From Salinilacustrithrix flava (lineage in GTDB: Bacteria; Actinomycetota; Acidimicrobiia; Acidimicrobiales; Salinilacustritrichaceae): DNA of 64,000 nucleotides. The stretch's first letter is position 1. Every line of letters starts with the position of its first letter. The notes beneath the pieces were generated by a model. That model was given only the letters and a program-made list of their open reading frames with translations, was not told the DNA's origin and made no database searches. The translations under genes and the position numbers were made by a program. Shown here in pieces: positions 26,632 to 35,533 of this stretch. The stretch covers positions 868,001 through 932,000 of the forward strand of contig JAMYFF010000001.1 in NCBI GenBank assembly GCA_024128875.1, given 5' to 3'.

Positions 26632-27552
26632 ATGGCCGACGGTCGCTTCGCCCCCAGCCCCACCGGGTCGTTGCACGTGGGGAACCTGCGCACGGCCCTG
26701 CTGTCCTGGCTGTACGCGCGGGTCGACGGCGGGCGCTTCCTGGTGCGGGTCGAGGACCTGGACCCGGTCGCCAGCCGCGAGGAGCTGGTCGGGGAGCACC
26801 TCGGCGACATCGCCGCCCTCGGGCTGCACCACGACGGCCCGGTGCTGCGCCAGTCCGACCCGGACACCCGCGCCCGCCACGAGGCCGCCATCGCCCAGCT
26901 CGAGGCCGACGGCGCGCTCTACCCCTGCTTCTGCTCCCGCCGGGAGATCCGGGAGGCGTCCCAGGCCGCGCACGGCCCGCTCCCCGAGGGCGCCTACCCG
27001 GGCACGTGCCGCCACCTCACCGACGCAGAGCGGGCCGACCGCGCCGCGACCCGGCCCGAGCGCCCCCCGTCGCTGCGGGTCCGGGCCGACGACGCCGTGG
27101 TCACCGTCCGCGACCGGCTGCACGGCGAGCACACCGGCGTCGTGGACGACTTCGTCGTCCGCCGCGGCGATGGCGTCCCGGCGTACAACCTGGCCGTGGT
27201 GGTCGACGACGCCCACCAGGGCATCGCCGAGGTCGTCCGCGGCGACGACCTGCTCGAGGGCACGCCCCGCCAGGCCTGGCTGTGCGACCGGCTCGGCCTG
27301 CCCCGCCCGCGGTGGGTGCACGTCCCGCTGGTGGTCGGCCCCGACGGCGAGCGCCTGGCCAAGCGGCACGGGTCGGTCACCCGCAGCGAGCTGGCGGTGC
27401 ACGGCATCGAAGCGACCGACCTGCTCGGTCGCATGGGCGCATCGCTCGGCCTGGCGTCGAGGGGCGAGCGCGTCGACGCCGCCACCCTCCTGGCCCGGTT
27501 CGATCCCGACGAGGTCCCCCGCGAACCGTGGGTGTTCGACGCGCCGATGTGA
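26632..27552 (+). CDS. gluQ: Glutamyl-Q tRNA(Asp) synthetase
   Basis: 306 aa, the length of the truncated GluRS paralogue that glutamylates queuosine in tRNA-Asp. Class I motifs: RFAPSPTGSLHVGNLRTAL (HIGH variant) and LAKRHG (KMSKS variant). Zinc ligands CFC...YPGTC are present. There is no anticodon-binding domain, which separates it from full GltX. It contains the GluQ-typical VVVDDAHQGIAEVVRGDDLL. Convergent with the next gene, 9 bp between stops. Confidence 0.9.
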   Translation: MADGRFAPSPTGSLHVGNLRTALLSWLYARVDGGRFLVRVEDLDPVASREELVGEHLGDIAALGLHHDGPVLRQSDPDTRARHEAAIAQLEADGALYPCFCSRREIREASQAAHGPLPEGAYPGTCRHLTDAERADRAATRPERPPSLRVRADDAVVTVRDRLHGEHTGVVDDFVVRRGDGVPAYNLAVVVDDAHQGIAEVVRGDDLLEGTPRQAWLCDRLGLPRPRWVHVPLVVGPDGERLAKRHGSVTRSELAVHGIEATDLLGRMGASLGLASRGERVDAATLLARFDPDEVPREPWVFDAPM

Positions 27553-27561
27553 ACCGGCGAG

Positions 27562-28104
27562 CTAGAGGGTGCGGACGCCGTCCACGGCGATGATGACGCC
27601 GAGCACCGTCGCCGCCGCGCCGAGCATGCGCACGAGCCCGGCCATGAACAGGTGGGGCATCGAGCGGCGCAGGTAGAGGCCGAGGCCGCCGAGGATGACG
27701 GCGACGACGATGCCGACGGCGGCCTCGATCCAGCCGTGCTCGGCCCCGACCGAGACGGCGAGCACCACGGCGCCCGGGGTGAGCAGCACCGGGAACGCCA
27801 CGAAGCCGGCGAGGCGGCGGTCTTCGTCGGGCTCCTCGCACGCCGGCGCCGGGCCGGCGACCAGCCACCGGAGCCCGGCCACGGCGATGACGACGCCGGC
27901 GCCCAACCGGTAGGTGCCGAGGTTGATGTCGAGCAGGTCGAGGATCGGATCCGCCGCGGCCGCCAGCGCCACCAGCACGGTCGCGGCGACGACGACGCCG
28001 GCGGTCACCGATCGGGGCCGGTCCGTGCGTCGGTCCCGGACGAGGGCGAGCGCGGCGGCGGCCGGGTTCACGGTGGCGACGAAGCCGAGGAGTGCGATGA
28101 TCAC
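27562..28104 (-). CDS. MarC-like multispanning membrane protein
   Basis: 180 aa with about six hydrophobic segments. VIIALLGFVATVNPAAAALALVRDRR, VLVALAAAADPILDLLDINLGTYRLGAGVVIAVAGLRWLVAG and FVAFPVLLTPGAVVLAVSVGAEHG follow the MarC/UPF0056 layout (NP motif in the first helix; PLLxxPG in the middle). Function of the family is unsettled. GTG start 25 bp downstream of the toroid gene, so it may be last in the HTTM operon. Confidence 0.72.
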   Translation of the reverse strand: MIIALLGFVATVNPAAAALALVRDRRTDRPRSVTAGVVVAATVLVALAAAADPILDLLDINLGTYRLGAGVVIAVAGLRWLVAGPAPACEEPDEDRRLAGFVAFPVLLTPGAVVLAVSVGAEHGWIEAAVGIVVAVILGGLGLYLRRSMPHLFMAGLVRMLGAAATVLGVIIAVDGVRTL

Positions 28105-28129
28105 GGTGGGGCGTCCTTGGAGATCGAGG

Positions 28130-29281
28130 TCAGGGGAGGACGGGCAGCGAGAGCAGCAGGCCGGACGCGGCGTGCTGCTGGTCGTCCATGCGGGTGAGGT
28201 CGTCGTAGAACCAGGCGCCGGCCTCTCGTGCGGAGACGTCCTCGCCGGGTTCGACCTGGCGCTCGGCGAGCACGCCGGCGGCGCAGGCCAAGGTCTCCTC
28301 GAGCGGGTCCTCGAGGTCGGCGAGGCGCTCGTCGGTGACGGTGAGCGTCCGGAGCGCGCCCAGCCCCTCCAGCCAGGTGCCGACCCCACCGCCCCGGGGC
28401 GCGGGGCCGTGGGTGATCGATCCGTAGGTCGACCCGCGCTGGGCGTCGAAGCGGATGATCATGGCGAAGCGCTCGATGAGGCGCCGGGCGTAGTCGATGT
28501 GGGCATCGGCCAGGCCCCAGTCGCCCATCTCGCCGAGCGAGTACGCCGCCCACTGGTCCGGCCACGGCTGGGGGAAGATGTCCTCGTCCAGGTCCCGGCT
28601 GGTGGCCATGTAGTCGAGGGTCCGCCAGGCCGGCTCGTCGAAGCCGAGCTGGGGGAACGCCTCGTGCAGCAGGGCGAGCGCCCACAGCGCCTCGCCGGTG
28701 GCGAACACCGAGGTCTGGTCGGGCACGGGCTCGCCGGTCTCGATGTCGTGGAAGTTGAGCATCGACCCGTCGGCGCGCTGCTGCTCGACGAGGAACGTGC
28801 CCAGGTCGCGCATCAGCTGGTCGTGCTGGGTGTCTGATGTGGCCAGCCGGCGCTGGGCGAGCGAGACGACGAGCAGGGAGGACGCGCCGAGCTTGGCCCG
28901 GCGCACATCGGTGAAGGCGCGCCCGCCACCGCCGGTGGGCTGCAGGCGCTCGGTCATCCACTGGACGCCCCGGTCCGCGGCGTCCAGGTACTGGACCTCA
29001 CCGCCCCGGACCAGCTGGTAGAGGCTCATGGTCACGCCGGCGTGGCGGACCAGGTTGTAGTCGTCGCTGGACTCGTCCCGGCCGCGGTGGAAGTCGTAGA
29101 GGAACTCGCCGTCGTCGGTCTGGTTGCGGACGATCCAGTCCGCCGCCTGGGTCGCGGCCAACCGCGCCTCGGAGCGGGCGATCGGCGGGCAGACCTCGGG
29201 CGCCCACAGCGTCAGCCGCATGATCGCGGCGCCCACGGCCCAGGCCACGAGGGCCCGCGTGGTGCGGCGACGGACGTTCAC
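28130..29281 (-). CDS. Secreted/anchored alpha-alpha-toroid protein, unknown
   Basis: 383 aa. N-terminal signal anchor (RRTTRALVAWAVGAAIMRLTLW). The rest is a repetitive helical pattern with Trp/Leu pairs: QAADWIVRNQTDDGEFLYDFHRG, RHAGVTMSLYQLVRG, GVQWMTERL, FATGEALWALALLHEAFP, suggesting an (alpha/alpha)6 toroid as in glycosidases, epimerases or prenyltransferase-like folds. No catalytic motif can be named. The GTG start overlaps the stop of the HTTM gene as GTGA, so it is coupled and probably acts with that membrane protein on the outer face of the membrane. Confidence 0.75.
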   Translation of the reverse strand: MNVRRRTTRALVAWAVGAAIMRLTLWAPEVCPPIARSEARLAATQAADWIVRNQTDDGEFLYDFHRGRDESSDDYNLVRHAGVTMSLYQLVRGGEVQYLDAADRGVQWMTERLQPTGGGGRAFTDVRRAKLGASSLLVVSLAQRRLATSDTQHDQLMRDLGTFLVEQQRADGSMLNFHDIETGEPVPDQTSVFATGEALWALALLHEAFPQLGFDEPAWRTLDYMATSRDLDEDIFPQPWPDQWAAYSLGEMGDWGLADAHIDYARRLIERFAMIIRFDAQRGSTYGSITHGPAPRGGGVGTWLEGLGALRTLTVTDERLADLEDPLEETLACAAGVLAERQVEPGEDVSAREAGAWFYDDLTRMDDQQHAASGLLLSLPVLP

Positions 29282-30396
29282 GGGCGCACCCGGCGCAGGG
29301 CGTGGGCGACGGCGACGAACGGGAACACGAGGGGAAGCCTGCTCCACAGGACCCAGCGAGCGGTGCCGCCGGTGTGCACGGTGCCGTCCCGATCGATGAC
29401 GCGGAGCTCGGCGCCGGGCTCCTCGCGGACGTCGAACCGGGCCAACCAGTCGAGCCGGCGGACCCACGTCGCGTCCGGGACGACGGCGACGCGGTCCCGG
29501 GTCGACGGCGTCGCCCAGATCACGAGGGCGACGATGGCGGCGAGGCTGAACACCTCCACCGACGCCGACAGCTCGATGGAGAGGTGGAAGAAGATGGCGA
29601 CCCAGATCGCGGCCAGGCGGGTGCGCCCGAACCAGATGGCGATCCCGATGAACAGCTCCATGGCGACGGCGATGGGCGACGTGATCGTGTGCACCCAGCG
29701 GGCCGTCACCAGGTCCACGACGGCATCGGCGATGGGTTCGGGCACCCGCTCGCGCACCAGGTGCTGGTGGCGCACGGCGCGATCCCAGAGCACGAGCCCG
29801 CCCGACCAGTCCGGGTCGATGAGCTTGGAGAACCCCGACGCGAGGTAGACGCTGGCGGCCAGGATCCGCAGCAGCCAAAGCGGCCAGACCGTGCCGAGGT
29901 CGTCGCCCGGGTCGCCCGGGGATGTGCCGGTGCGGGCCCGCCGCCGGCGGGCGTCCAGCGACAGCACCCGCCCGCTGTCGGCCAGCGCGACGGCGGCCAG
30001 CAGGAACAGCAGGAACGCCCGGTTGTGCCGGAAGTGGTGCTGGGAGAGGAAGAGGTTTCCGGCCACGCAGACGAAGGTGATCGGCGCGACCAGCCGGGTG
30101 CGCCAGCCGAGCGACAGCCCCACGGCGGCGACCGCACCCGTCCACACCAGCGCGACCTGCACCGCGCCGGGCACCTCGGGGACGAAGCCCCACCAGCGGA
30201 CCCAGAAGTGGTCCTCGTAGGTGGTGCCGGCGAGGGTGTCGGCGAGGAACGGCCAGAGGTGGACCACCACGACGGGCCCGAGCGCCAGGCGCAGCACGGC
30301 GAGCGAGCGGACCGAGGCCGGGCGGTCGAACACGTCGTCGATCCGGTCCGACAGCGTCGGCTCGTCCCGGACCGGTTCCGTCGTGGTGGCGCTCAC
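29278..30396 (-). CDS. HTTM domain integral membrane protein
   Basis: 372 aa with about eight transmembrane segments. The HTTM signature (vitamin-K-dependent carboxylase-like membrane domain) is seen as SVRSLAVLRLALGPVVVVHLWPFL, a FLSQHHFRHNRAFLLFLLAAVAL segment and ILAASVYLASGFSKLIDPDWSGG. HTTM domains occur in gamma-glutamyl carboxylase but most bacterial ones have no assigned reaction. The gene overlaps both neighbours by GTGA, making a tightly coupled three-gene set. Confidence 0.82.
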   Translation of the reverse strand: MSATTTEPVRDEPTLSDRIDDVFDRPASVRSLAVLRLALGPVVVVHLWPFLADTLAGTTYEDHFWVRWWGFVPEVPGAVQVALVWTGAVAAVGLSLGWRTRLVAPITFVCVAGNLFLSQHHFRHNRAFLLFLLAAVALADSGRVLSLDARRRRARTGTSPGDPGDDLGTVWPLWLLRILAASVYLASGFSKLIDPDWSGGLVLWDRAVRHQHLVRERVPEPIADAVVDLVTARWVHTITSPIAVAMELFIGIAIWFGRTRLAAIWVAIFFHLSIELSASVEVFSLAAIVALVIWATPSTRDRVAVVPDATWVRRLDWLARFDVREEPGAELRVIDRDGTVHTGGTARWVLWSRLPLVFPFVAVAHALRRVRP

Positions 30397-30932
30397 CGGG
30401 CTTCCTCCCGCAGCTCGCTGCGGTACACGCGGACCTCCGGGCCCCGGGTGTTCCGGTAGGCCTCGGTCGTCGCCTCCAGGTAGAGCGTCTCGTCGTCCTC
30501 CGGGGTGTGGTCGGCCACCCAGTCGAGGGCGTCGTCGAGGAAGTCCAGCGAGGTGCCGAGGCCGGAGTAGGCGTGGCGCATGGTGCCGGGCCGCTCGAGG
30601 ACGCCCCACCGGACCAGCTCGTCCCAGTCGTAGCCGCCGGGCCACGGCTCCTCGATCGGCACCCGGCGACCGTCGGCGGTCACCCGCACGATGTCAGCAC
30701 GCCACGTCGAGGACTCGTTGAAGGGCTGGAACGCGAAGAACTTGTGCGGGTCGGCGTAGCCCCGGACCAGGAGCACGGCGTGGCCGACGAGCACCACGGC
30801 GACGAAGCCCCGCACCAGCCTCGCCCGCCAGCGGGGGCGCACGATCCGCTCGGACCCGGCGGCGCCTGCCCCGGGCGCGTGCTGCTCCACGCCGGACGAG
30901 TGTGGCGCGTCGGCGGCGGCCCTCGCGGGCAT
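30393..30932 (-). CDS. Small membrane-anchored protein, first gene of HTTM operon
   Basis: 179 aa from ATG 30932 (GTG 30890 is an alternative). One transmembrane segment near residues 37-56 (LVRGFVAVVLVGHAVLLVRGY) followed by a soluble domain: FFAFQPFNESSTWRADIVRVTADGRRVPI, WDELVRWGVLERPG, and a C-terminal YLEATTEAYRNTRGPEVRVYRSE. Similar small proteins accompany HTTM proteins in actinobacteria. No catalytic motif seen. Its stop overlaps the HTTM start. Confidence 0.7.
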   Translation of the reverse strand: MPARAAADAPHSSGVEQHAPGAGAAGSERIVRPRWRARLVRGFVAVVLVGHAVLLVRGYADPHKFFAFQPFNESSTWRADIVRVTADGRRVPIEEPWPGGYDWDELVRWGVLERPGTMRHAYSGLGTSLDFLDDALDWVADHTPEDDETLYLEATTEAYRNTRGPEVRVYRSELREEAR

Positions 30933-30935
30933 CGG

Positions 30936-30941
30936 TAGGGT
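30936..30941 (+). promoter_or_regulatory. -10 hexamer TAGGGT, GH13 gene
   Basis: Six nt before GTG 30948; leaderless prediction. Confidence 0.6.
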
Positions 30942-30947
30942 CCGCCC

Positions 30948-32507
30948 GTGGCGCCGACCCAGCCGACCGAGACCACCCACGACCTGCCCTGGTGGAAGAC
31001 CGCCGTGGTGTACCAGGTGTACCCGCGCTCCTTCGCCGATGCGGACGGCGACGGCGTGGGTGACCTGCCCGGCATCCTCTCGAAGGTCGACCACATCGCC
31101 GACCTCGGCGTCGACTGCGTCTGGATGTCGCCGTTCTACGAGTCCCCCATGCGTGACAACGGCTACGACGTCAGCGACCACTGCGCCATCGACCCGGTGT
31201 TCGGCACGCTCGAGGACTTCGACGCCCTCGTCGAGGCGCTGCACGAGCGCGGCATCCGCCTCATCGTCGACTTCGTCCCGAACCACGTCTCCAGCGACCA
31301 CCCGTGGTTCGTCGAGGCCGTCTCCGACCCGGACTCCGAGCGGCGCGACTGGTTCATCTGGGCCGATCCCGCGCCCGGCGGTGGCCCCCCGTTCAACTGG
31401 ACCGCGTCGTTCACCGAGGAGTCCGCCTGGGAGCTCGACGAGGCCTCCGGGCAGTACTACCTGCACCTGTTCCTGCCGGAGCAGCCCGACCTGAACTGGT
31501 CCAACCCGGCGGTCGAGGCGGCCCAGCACGACGTGCTGCGCTTCTGGCTCGACCGGGGCGTGGACGGGTTCCGCATCGACGTCATCAACGCCATCGGCAA
31601 GGACCCCGAGCCCCGGGACGTCCCCGAGCGCATGGAGGGCATCGCCCACGTCGTGCTCACCCACCACGAGACGGCGATGCCGCTCATCCGCCGGATCCGT
31701 GCGCTCGTCGATCCGCCCGAGGTCGAGCGCCTGGTCGTGGGCGAGGTCGTCACCGGCGACCTCGAGCAGCAGGCGTCCTACTGCGGGGACGGCGACGGCG
31801 TGAGCTGCACGGTGAACTTCGTGTCCATCGGCACGAAGTGGGACCGCGACCAGTGGCACCTCCTCATCGCCGGCATGGAGGACGCCTACGCCGACCACGA
31901 CGCCACGTGGCCGTCGTACGTGCTCTCCAACCACGACAACCCACGGCAGCGCACCCGCTACGGCGGCAGCGAGGCCCGGGCTCGCTCGGCTGCGGTGCTG
32001 CTCCTCACCGTGCGGGGCACGCCGTCGCTGTACCAGGGGGAGGAGCTCGGACTCGAGGATGCGGTCATCCCCGCCGGCACCGAGGTCGACCCGGGCGGTC
32101 GCGACGGCTGCCGCGCCCCGATCCCGTGGACCATCGAGGCGCCGCACGGCTGGGGTGAGGACACGTGGCTGCCCTTCCCACCCGATGCGGGAGCGCGGTC
32201 CGTCGAGGCCCAGCGGGCGGACTCGACGTCGGTGCTCGCCCTCTACAAGCAGCTGCTGGCGGCCCGGAAGGCCTCACCGGCGCTGCAGCAGGGCAGCCTC
32301 GAGCTGCTCGCCCGCACCGACGACGTGCTCGCCTACCGACGGATCCACGGCGACGACGAGCGCATCGTGGCGGTGAACTTCGGGGACGCCCCGGCCGACG
32401 TCACCGACCTCGCCGGCACCGTGGTGGTCGCTTCGAACGGCCTCGGTGCCGGGCGCCCCTTCAGCGGTCGGCTCGGTCCGGACGAGGCCGTGGTGCTGCA
32501 GCCGTGA
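30948..32507 (+). CDS. GH13 alpha-glucosidase / oligosaccharide hydrolase
   Basis: 519 aa cytoplasmic (beta/alpha)8 enzyme. Conserved regions: WWKTAVVYQVYPRSFADADGDGVGDLPGI, region I DFVPNHVS, region II GFRIDVIN (nucleophile Asp near residue 208), region III VVGEVV (acid/base Glu near 266) and region IV LSNHDNPR (Asp). The DGDGVGDL calcium/loop motif and QPDLNWSNP are typical of the oligo-1,6-glucosidase/alpha-glucosidase group. It probably hydrolyses alpha-glucosides or transfers glucose; the linkage is not decided. GTG start. Confidence 0.9.
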   Translation: MAPTQPTETTHDLPWWKTAVVYQVYPRSFADADGDGVGDLPGILSKVDHIADLGVDCVWMSPFYESPMRDNGYDVSDHCAIDPVFGTLEDFDALVEALHERGIRLIVDFVPNHVSSDHPWFVEAVSDPDSERRDWFIWADPAPGGGPPFNWTASFTEESAWELDEASGQYYLHLFLPEQPDLNWSNPAVEAAQHDVLRFWLDRGVDGFRIDVINAIGKDPEPRDVPERMEGIAHVVLTHHETAMPLIRRIRALVDPPEVERLVVGEVVTGDLEQQASYCGDGDGVSCTVNFVSIGTKWDRDQWHLLIAGMEDAYADHDATWPSYVLSNHDNPRQRTRYGGSEARARSAAVLLLTVRGTPSLYQGEELGLEDAVIPAGTEVDPGGRDGCRAPIPWTIEAPHGWGEDTWLPFPPDAGARSVEAQRADSTSVLALYKQLLAARKASPALQQGSLELLARTDDVLAYRRIHGDDERIVAVNFGDAPADVTDLAGTVVVASNGLGAGRPFSGRLGPDEAVVLQP

Positions 32508-32519
32508 CCTGACCAGCGG

Positions 32520-32539
32520 GTTCGCGCCAGCGCGCGAAC
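32520..32539 (+). terminator. Weak hairpin after GH13 gene
   Basis: GTTCGCG-ccagcg-CGCGAAC, 7-bp stem, 13 bp after the stop; no U-tract. Confidence 0.35.
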
Positions 32540-32648
32540 TCGTTGCGGTTGGATTGCGAACAGGTGACGGTCGATGGGCTACCGTCGTCGTCGAGGGACG
32601 CGGGCAGCGGTGCAACCCCACGTGCACACCCGAGGAGTCCGTTTCCCC

Positions 32649-33149
32649 ATGTCGATCAGCACGCGCGCGCCCCGGCTCGCCCCGCCCGCCCCCACCGACG
32701 ATTCCCGTCGGCGTCGACGTCCGAAGCGCCTGGCGCTCGCCCTGGCCGCCCCGCTCCTGGTCCTCGGCCTCGCGGCGTGCGACCCGACCCCACCCCAGGA
32801 GTCGGTGCGCGCCCACGTCAACGAGAGTCGCCGAGCCGCCGGCGTGCACGCGGTGGGCGACGACCTCGTCGTCCGCCTCAAGGCCCAGGCCTGGGCCGAC
32901 CGGCTCGCGGCCAACGGTTCGCTCTCCCACTCGACGCTCAGCTCCGGGCTGGACGGCGTGCCCTGGGTGGCCGTCGCCGAGAACGTCGGCCGGGGGTCGA
33001 GCATCCGCAGCGTCCACGACGGCTACATGGGCTCGTCCCGCCACCGGGCCAACATCCTCGACCGCCGGTGGGACCGGATGGGCGCCGGCCACGCCGTCGC
33101 CGCTGACGGGACCGTCTACACGGTGCAGGTGTTCGTCGACCTCGGCTGA
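32649..33149 (+). CDS. CAP-domain lipoprotein
   Basis: 166 aa. Basic N-terminus (DDSRRRRRPKRLALALAAPLLVLGLAAC) with the lipobox LGLAAC places it on the outer membrane face. The short CAP domain shows VRAHVNESRRAAGV, AWADRLAANGSLSH, VAENVGRG, GYMGSSRHRANILD and VQVFVDLG. It is the second CAP lipoprotein in the window (see 16123-16872) but lacks the Thr/Pro linker. ATG 32649 is chosen because the upstream codons precede a natural signal sequence. Confidence 0.85.
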   Translation: MSISTRAPRLAPPAPTDDSRRRRRPKRLALALAAPLLVLGLAACDPTPPQESVRAHVNESRRAAGVHAVGDDLVVRLKAQAWADRLAANGSLSHSTLSSGLDGVPWVAVAENVGRGSSIRSVHDGYMGSSRHRANILDRRWDRMGAGHAVAADGTVYTVQVFVDLG

Positions 33150-33187
33150 GGCCGCTCCGCTCCCCGGTCTCAGGGCGGCGTCGGTGC

Positions 33188-34666
33188 TCAGTCGCCGGCC
33201 GTGACCGAGATCGGGGCGGCGGGCGGGGTCGCGCCGGCGGCGGTCTCGGCCGAGACGTCGTCCACGTCGGAGCCGGACTCCCGCGGCGTCGAGCGGATGA
33301 ACCAGGAGAACACGATGGCGGCGATGCCGAGCAGCGCGCCGACGGCGTAGCCGTTGAAGAAGTCCGACGCCTGCCCGGTGCCGCCGTACACCGAGATCAT
33401 GACGGTGATGCCGAGGGCGGCGCCGACCTGGAACATCATGCGCTGCGCCGCTGCGGCCACGCCGAGGTCGTGCTCCTCGACCGAGTTGGACAGGGTGGCG
33501 GTGAGCGTCGGCTGGGCGGTGCCGTTGCCGATGCCCTGCAGCACGAGCGCACCCATGACCAGCACGACCAGCTCCTCGCTGGCGCCGAAGGCGAGGGCGA
33601 GCAGGGCACAGGCGATGGCGGTGGCACCGAACACGGCGACGGGACGCTCGCCGATGCGGGTGGCCAGCCAACCCCCCACGGGCGACGTCGCCGAGAACGA
33701 CGCCGGCCGCAGCAGCATGATGAACGAGCTGGCTGCGACGGAGTAGCCGAACACCGACTGCAGCAGCAGCGGCGCCAGCACGAAGCCGCCCATGTACGCG
33801 GCGCCGGAGAACAGCGACCCGAGCATGGAGGCGGTGAAGTTGCGCCGCCGGAACAGCTCGAGCGGCAGCAGCGGGTAGGCCACCCGGCGCTCGACGGCGA
33901 CGAAGGCCACCAGACCGGCCAGACCGACGGCGGCCGCAGCGGCGACCAGCGGGTCTGCACCGCGGTCCGGCAGCTGGTTGAGGGCGAGCATGATGCCGCC
34001 CGCGCCGAGCGCCAGGACCGCGGCTCCGGGCACGTCGAAGCCCACGTCGCGACGTGGCGTGGTCTCGCGCAGCACCAGCCACGCGACCACGACCGGGATG
34101 ACGGAGAGGACGGCCTGGACCCCGAACAGGGGCCGCCAGCCGATGGCATCGATGAGCGGTCCGCCGATGATGAGCCCGATCGCAGGCGAGCCGGCGGCGA
34201 CGAGGGACCACCACCCCATGGCCTTGGCTCGCTGCGCCGGCGCGTGCACCGAGTTGATCAGCGCCATCGAGGACGGGATGGTGGCGGCGCCGACCACGAC
34301 CGCGAGGCCACGCAGGACGATGAGCGAGTACGGGTCCCACGCCAGGGTGGTGAGCGCGGTGACGATCGTGGAGACGACGAAGCCGACGAGGAAGACGCGC
34401 CGCTGGCCGTAGAGGTCGCCGAGCTTGCCGAGGATGGGCAGCGCCACCGCCGAGGCCAGCAGCGGCCCGGAGATCACCCAGGCCACGAGCGTCTGGGGGG
34501 CCCCGAAGTCCTCGGCGATGGTCGGGATGCTCACGGCGAGCAGGGTCACCGGGAAGGTGGTGGCGAACATGCCGGCCAGCGCGGTGAGCAGCACCCACCG
34601 GGGGTACCGGTCGGAGTCGGTCAGCCGCGCCTGGACGCGCTCCCGGTGCTGGGCGGGCGGGGTCAC
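33188..34666 (-). CDS. MFS transporter, DHA2-type drug/proton antiporter
   Basis: 492 aa with about 12-14 hydrophobic segments. Motif A-type loop GKLGDLYGQRRVFLVGFVV after TM2 and the motif-C-like stretch GSPAIGLIIGGPLIDAIGWRPLFGVQ after TM4-5 are the DHA marks of an exporter. Start GTG 34666 has a TACGGT -10 seven nt upstream, and a TAAC-N4-GTTA palindrome overlaps that -10. The same palindrome lies upstream of the P450 gene at 62 kb, suggesting a shared repressor. Substrate unknown. Confidence 0.88.
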   Translation of the reverse strand: MTPPAQHRERVQARLTDSDRYPRWVLLTALAGMFATTFPVTLLAVSIPTIAEDFGAPQTLVAWVISGPLLASAVALPILGKLGDLYGQRRVFLVGFVVSTIVTALTTLAWDPYSLIVLRGLAVVVGAATIPSSMALINSVHAPAQRAKAMGWWSLVAAGSPAIGLIIGGPLIDAIGWRPLFGVQAVLSVIPVVVAWLVLRETTPRRDVGFDVPGAAVLALGAGGIMLALNQLPDRGADPLVAAAAAVGLAGLVAFVAVERRVAYPLLPLELFRRRNFTASMLGSLFSGAAYMGGFVLAPLLLQSVFGYSVAASSFIMLLRPASFSATSPVGGWLATRIGERPVAVFGATAIACALLALAFGASEELVVLVMGALVLQGIGNGTAQPTLTATLSNSVEEHDLGVAAAAQRMMFQVGAALGITVMISVYGGTGQASDFFNGYAVGALLGIAAIVFSWFIRSTPRESGSDVDDVSAETAAGATPPAAPISVTAGD

Positions 34667-34673
34667 CGGTCCC

Positions 34674-34679
34674 ACCGTA
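34674..34679 (-). promoter_or_regulatory. -10 hexamer TACGGT, MFS gene
   Basis: Seven nt before GTG 34666; it abuts and slightly overlaps the TAAC/GTTA palindrome. Confidence 0.55.
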
Positions 34680-34695
34680 ACGACTGTTATCGAGC
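34678..34695. promoter_or_regulatory. Operator candidate TAAC-GACT-GTTATCGAGC upstream of MFS gene
   Basis: Inverted repeat TAAC-N4-GTTA at 34678-34689 extended by TCGAGC, overlapping the -10. The same arrangement, including the TCGAGC extension, is at 62236-62253 near the P450 gene. Confidence 0.55.
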
Positions 34696-34752
34696 GATCC
34701 GCAGCCCGCAGGCGAGGAGGGACGGGGCCTGCGATCCGATAGAACGGCCGCC

Positions 34753-35250
34753 ATGGCAGAGATCACCCTTGGCGGAAACGCCGTCCACACCAACGGCGAG
34801 CTCCCGGAGCAGGGCGCCAAGGCCCCCGCGTTCGAGCTGATCAAGAGCGACCTCATGCCGGTCAGCTCCGACGACCTCGCCGGTCAGCGCGTCGTCCTCA
34901 ACATCTTCCCGAGCGTCGACACCGCCGTGTGCGCCACGTCGGTGCGCGCCTTCAACGAGCGGGCCGCCGACCTCGACGACACCACCGTCGTGTGCGTCTC
35001 CGCCGACCTGCCCTTCGCCGCCGCCCGCTTCTGCGGGGCCGAGGGCATCGAGAACGTGGTCACCGGTTCCACGTTCCGCTCGAGCTTCCTCGACGACTAC
35101 GGCGTGCGGATGACCGACGGCAAGCTCGCCGGCGTCGCCGCCCGGGCCGTGGTGGTCCTCGACGGCGACGGCACCGTGCTCCATCGCGAGCTCGTGCCCG
35201 AGATCGCGCAGGAGCCCGATTACGACGCAGCCATCAAGGTCCTGCAGTAG
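34753..35250 (+). CDS. tpx: Thiol peroxidase (Tpx-type atypical 2-Cys peroxiredoxin)
   Basis: 165 aa, standard length. Reduces hydroperoxides with thioredoxin-derived electrons. Peroxidatic Cys60 in FPSVDTAVCATS and resolving Cys94 in ARFCGAEGIENV are both present; the opening MAEITLGGNAVHTNGELPEQGAKAPAF is typical of the Tpx subfamily. Cytoplasmic. The ATG follows a near -10 TAGAAC. The next gene is convergent with 1 bp between stop codons. Confidence 0.93.
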   Translation: MAEITLGGNAVHTNGELPEQGAKAPAFELIKSDLMPVSSDDLAGQRVVLNIFPSVDTAVCATSVRAFNERAADLDDTTVVCVSADLPFAAARFCGAEGIENVVTGSTFRSSFLDDYGVRMTDGKLAGVAARAVVVLDGDGTVLHRELVPEIAQEPDYDAAIKVLQ

Positions 35251-35251
35251 C

Positions 35252-35458
35252 TCACGTCTGCGGGGGCTCGTCCTCCGCGATCTCGGCGTCGACGATGCCG
35301 GGGTGCGCGTCGCCGACGATCTCGGGGTCCTCGACGCCGGCGCCGGAGCCGCGCAGCCGGTCGATCACGGACTCGTCCTCGTCCTCGTCCGTGGTGGGGT
35401 CCTCGAGCTCGTCGTCCTCGACGCGCTCGGGGATGGTGTCGTCGGAGTCTGCGGTCAT
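35252..35458 (-). CDS. Small acidic protein, unknown
   Basis: 68 aa, about 40% Asp/Glu (e.g. VEDDELEDPTTDEDEDESVIDRL). No hydrophobic core, so likely disordered. The ATG 35458 lies 75 bp from the divergent peptidase gene. The stop is one base from tpx. Coding status rests on an open frame with a good start and length; no family recognised. Confidence 0.45.
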   Translation of the reverse strand: MTADSDDTIPERVEDDELEDPTTDEDEDESVIDRLRGSGAGVEDPEIVGDAHPGIVDAEIAEDEPPQT

Positions 35459-35521
35459 GGGGGATCGTTTCCCGTTCGCCGCGGTGCCCAGTCCGGGCGC
35501 CGCTGCTCGCGCCGCGCTGCC

Positions 35522-35527
35522 TAGGGT
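35522..35527 (+). promoter_or_regulatory. -10 hexamer TAGGGT, M20 gene
   Basis: Six nt before GTG 35534; leaderless prediction. Confidence 0.6.
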
Positions 35528-35533
35528 CGCGCC

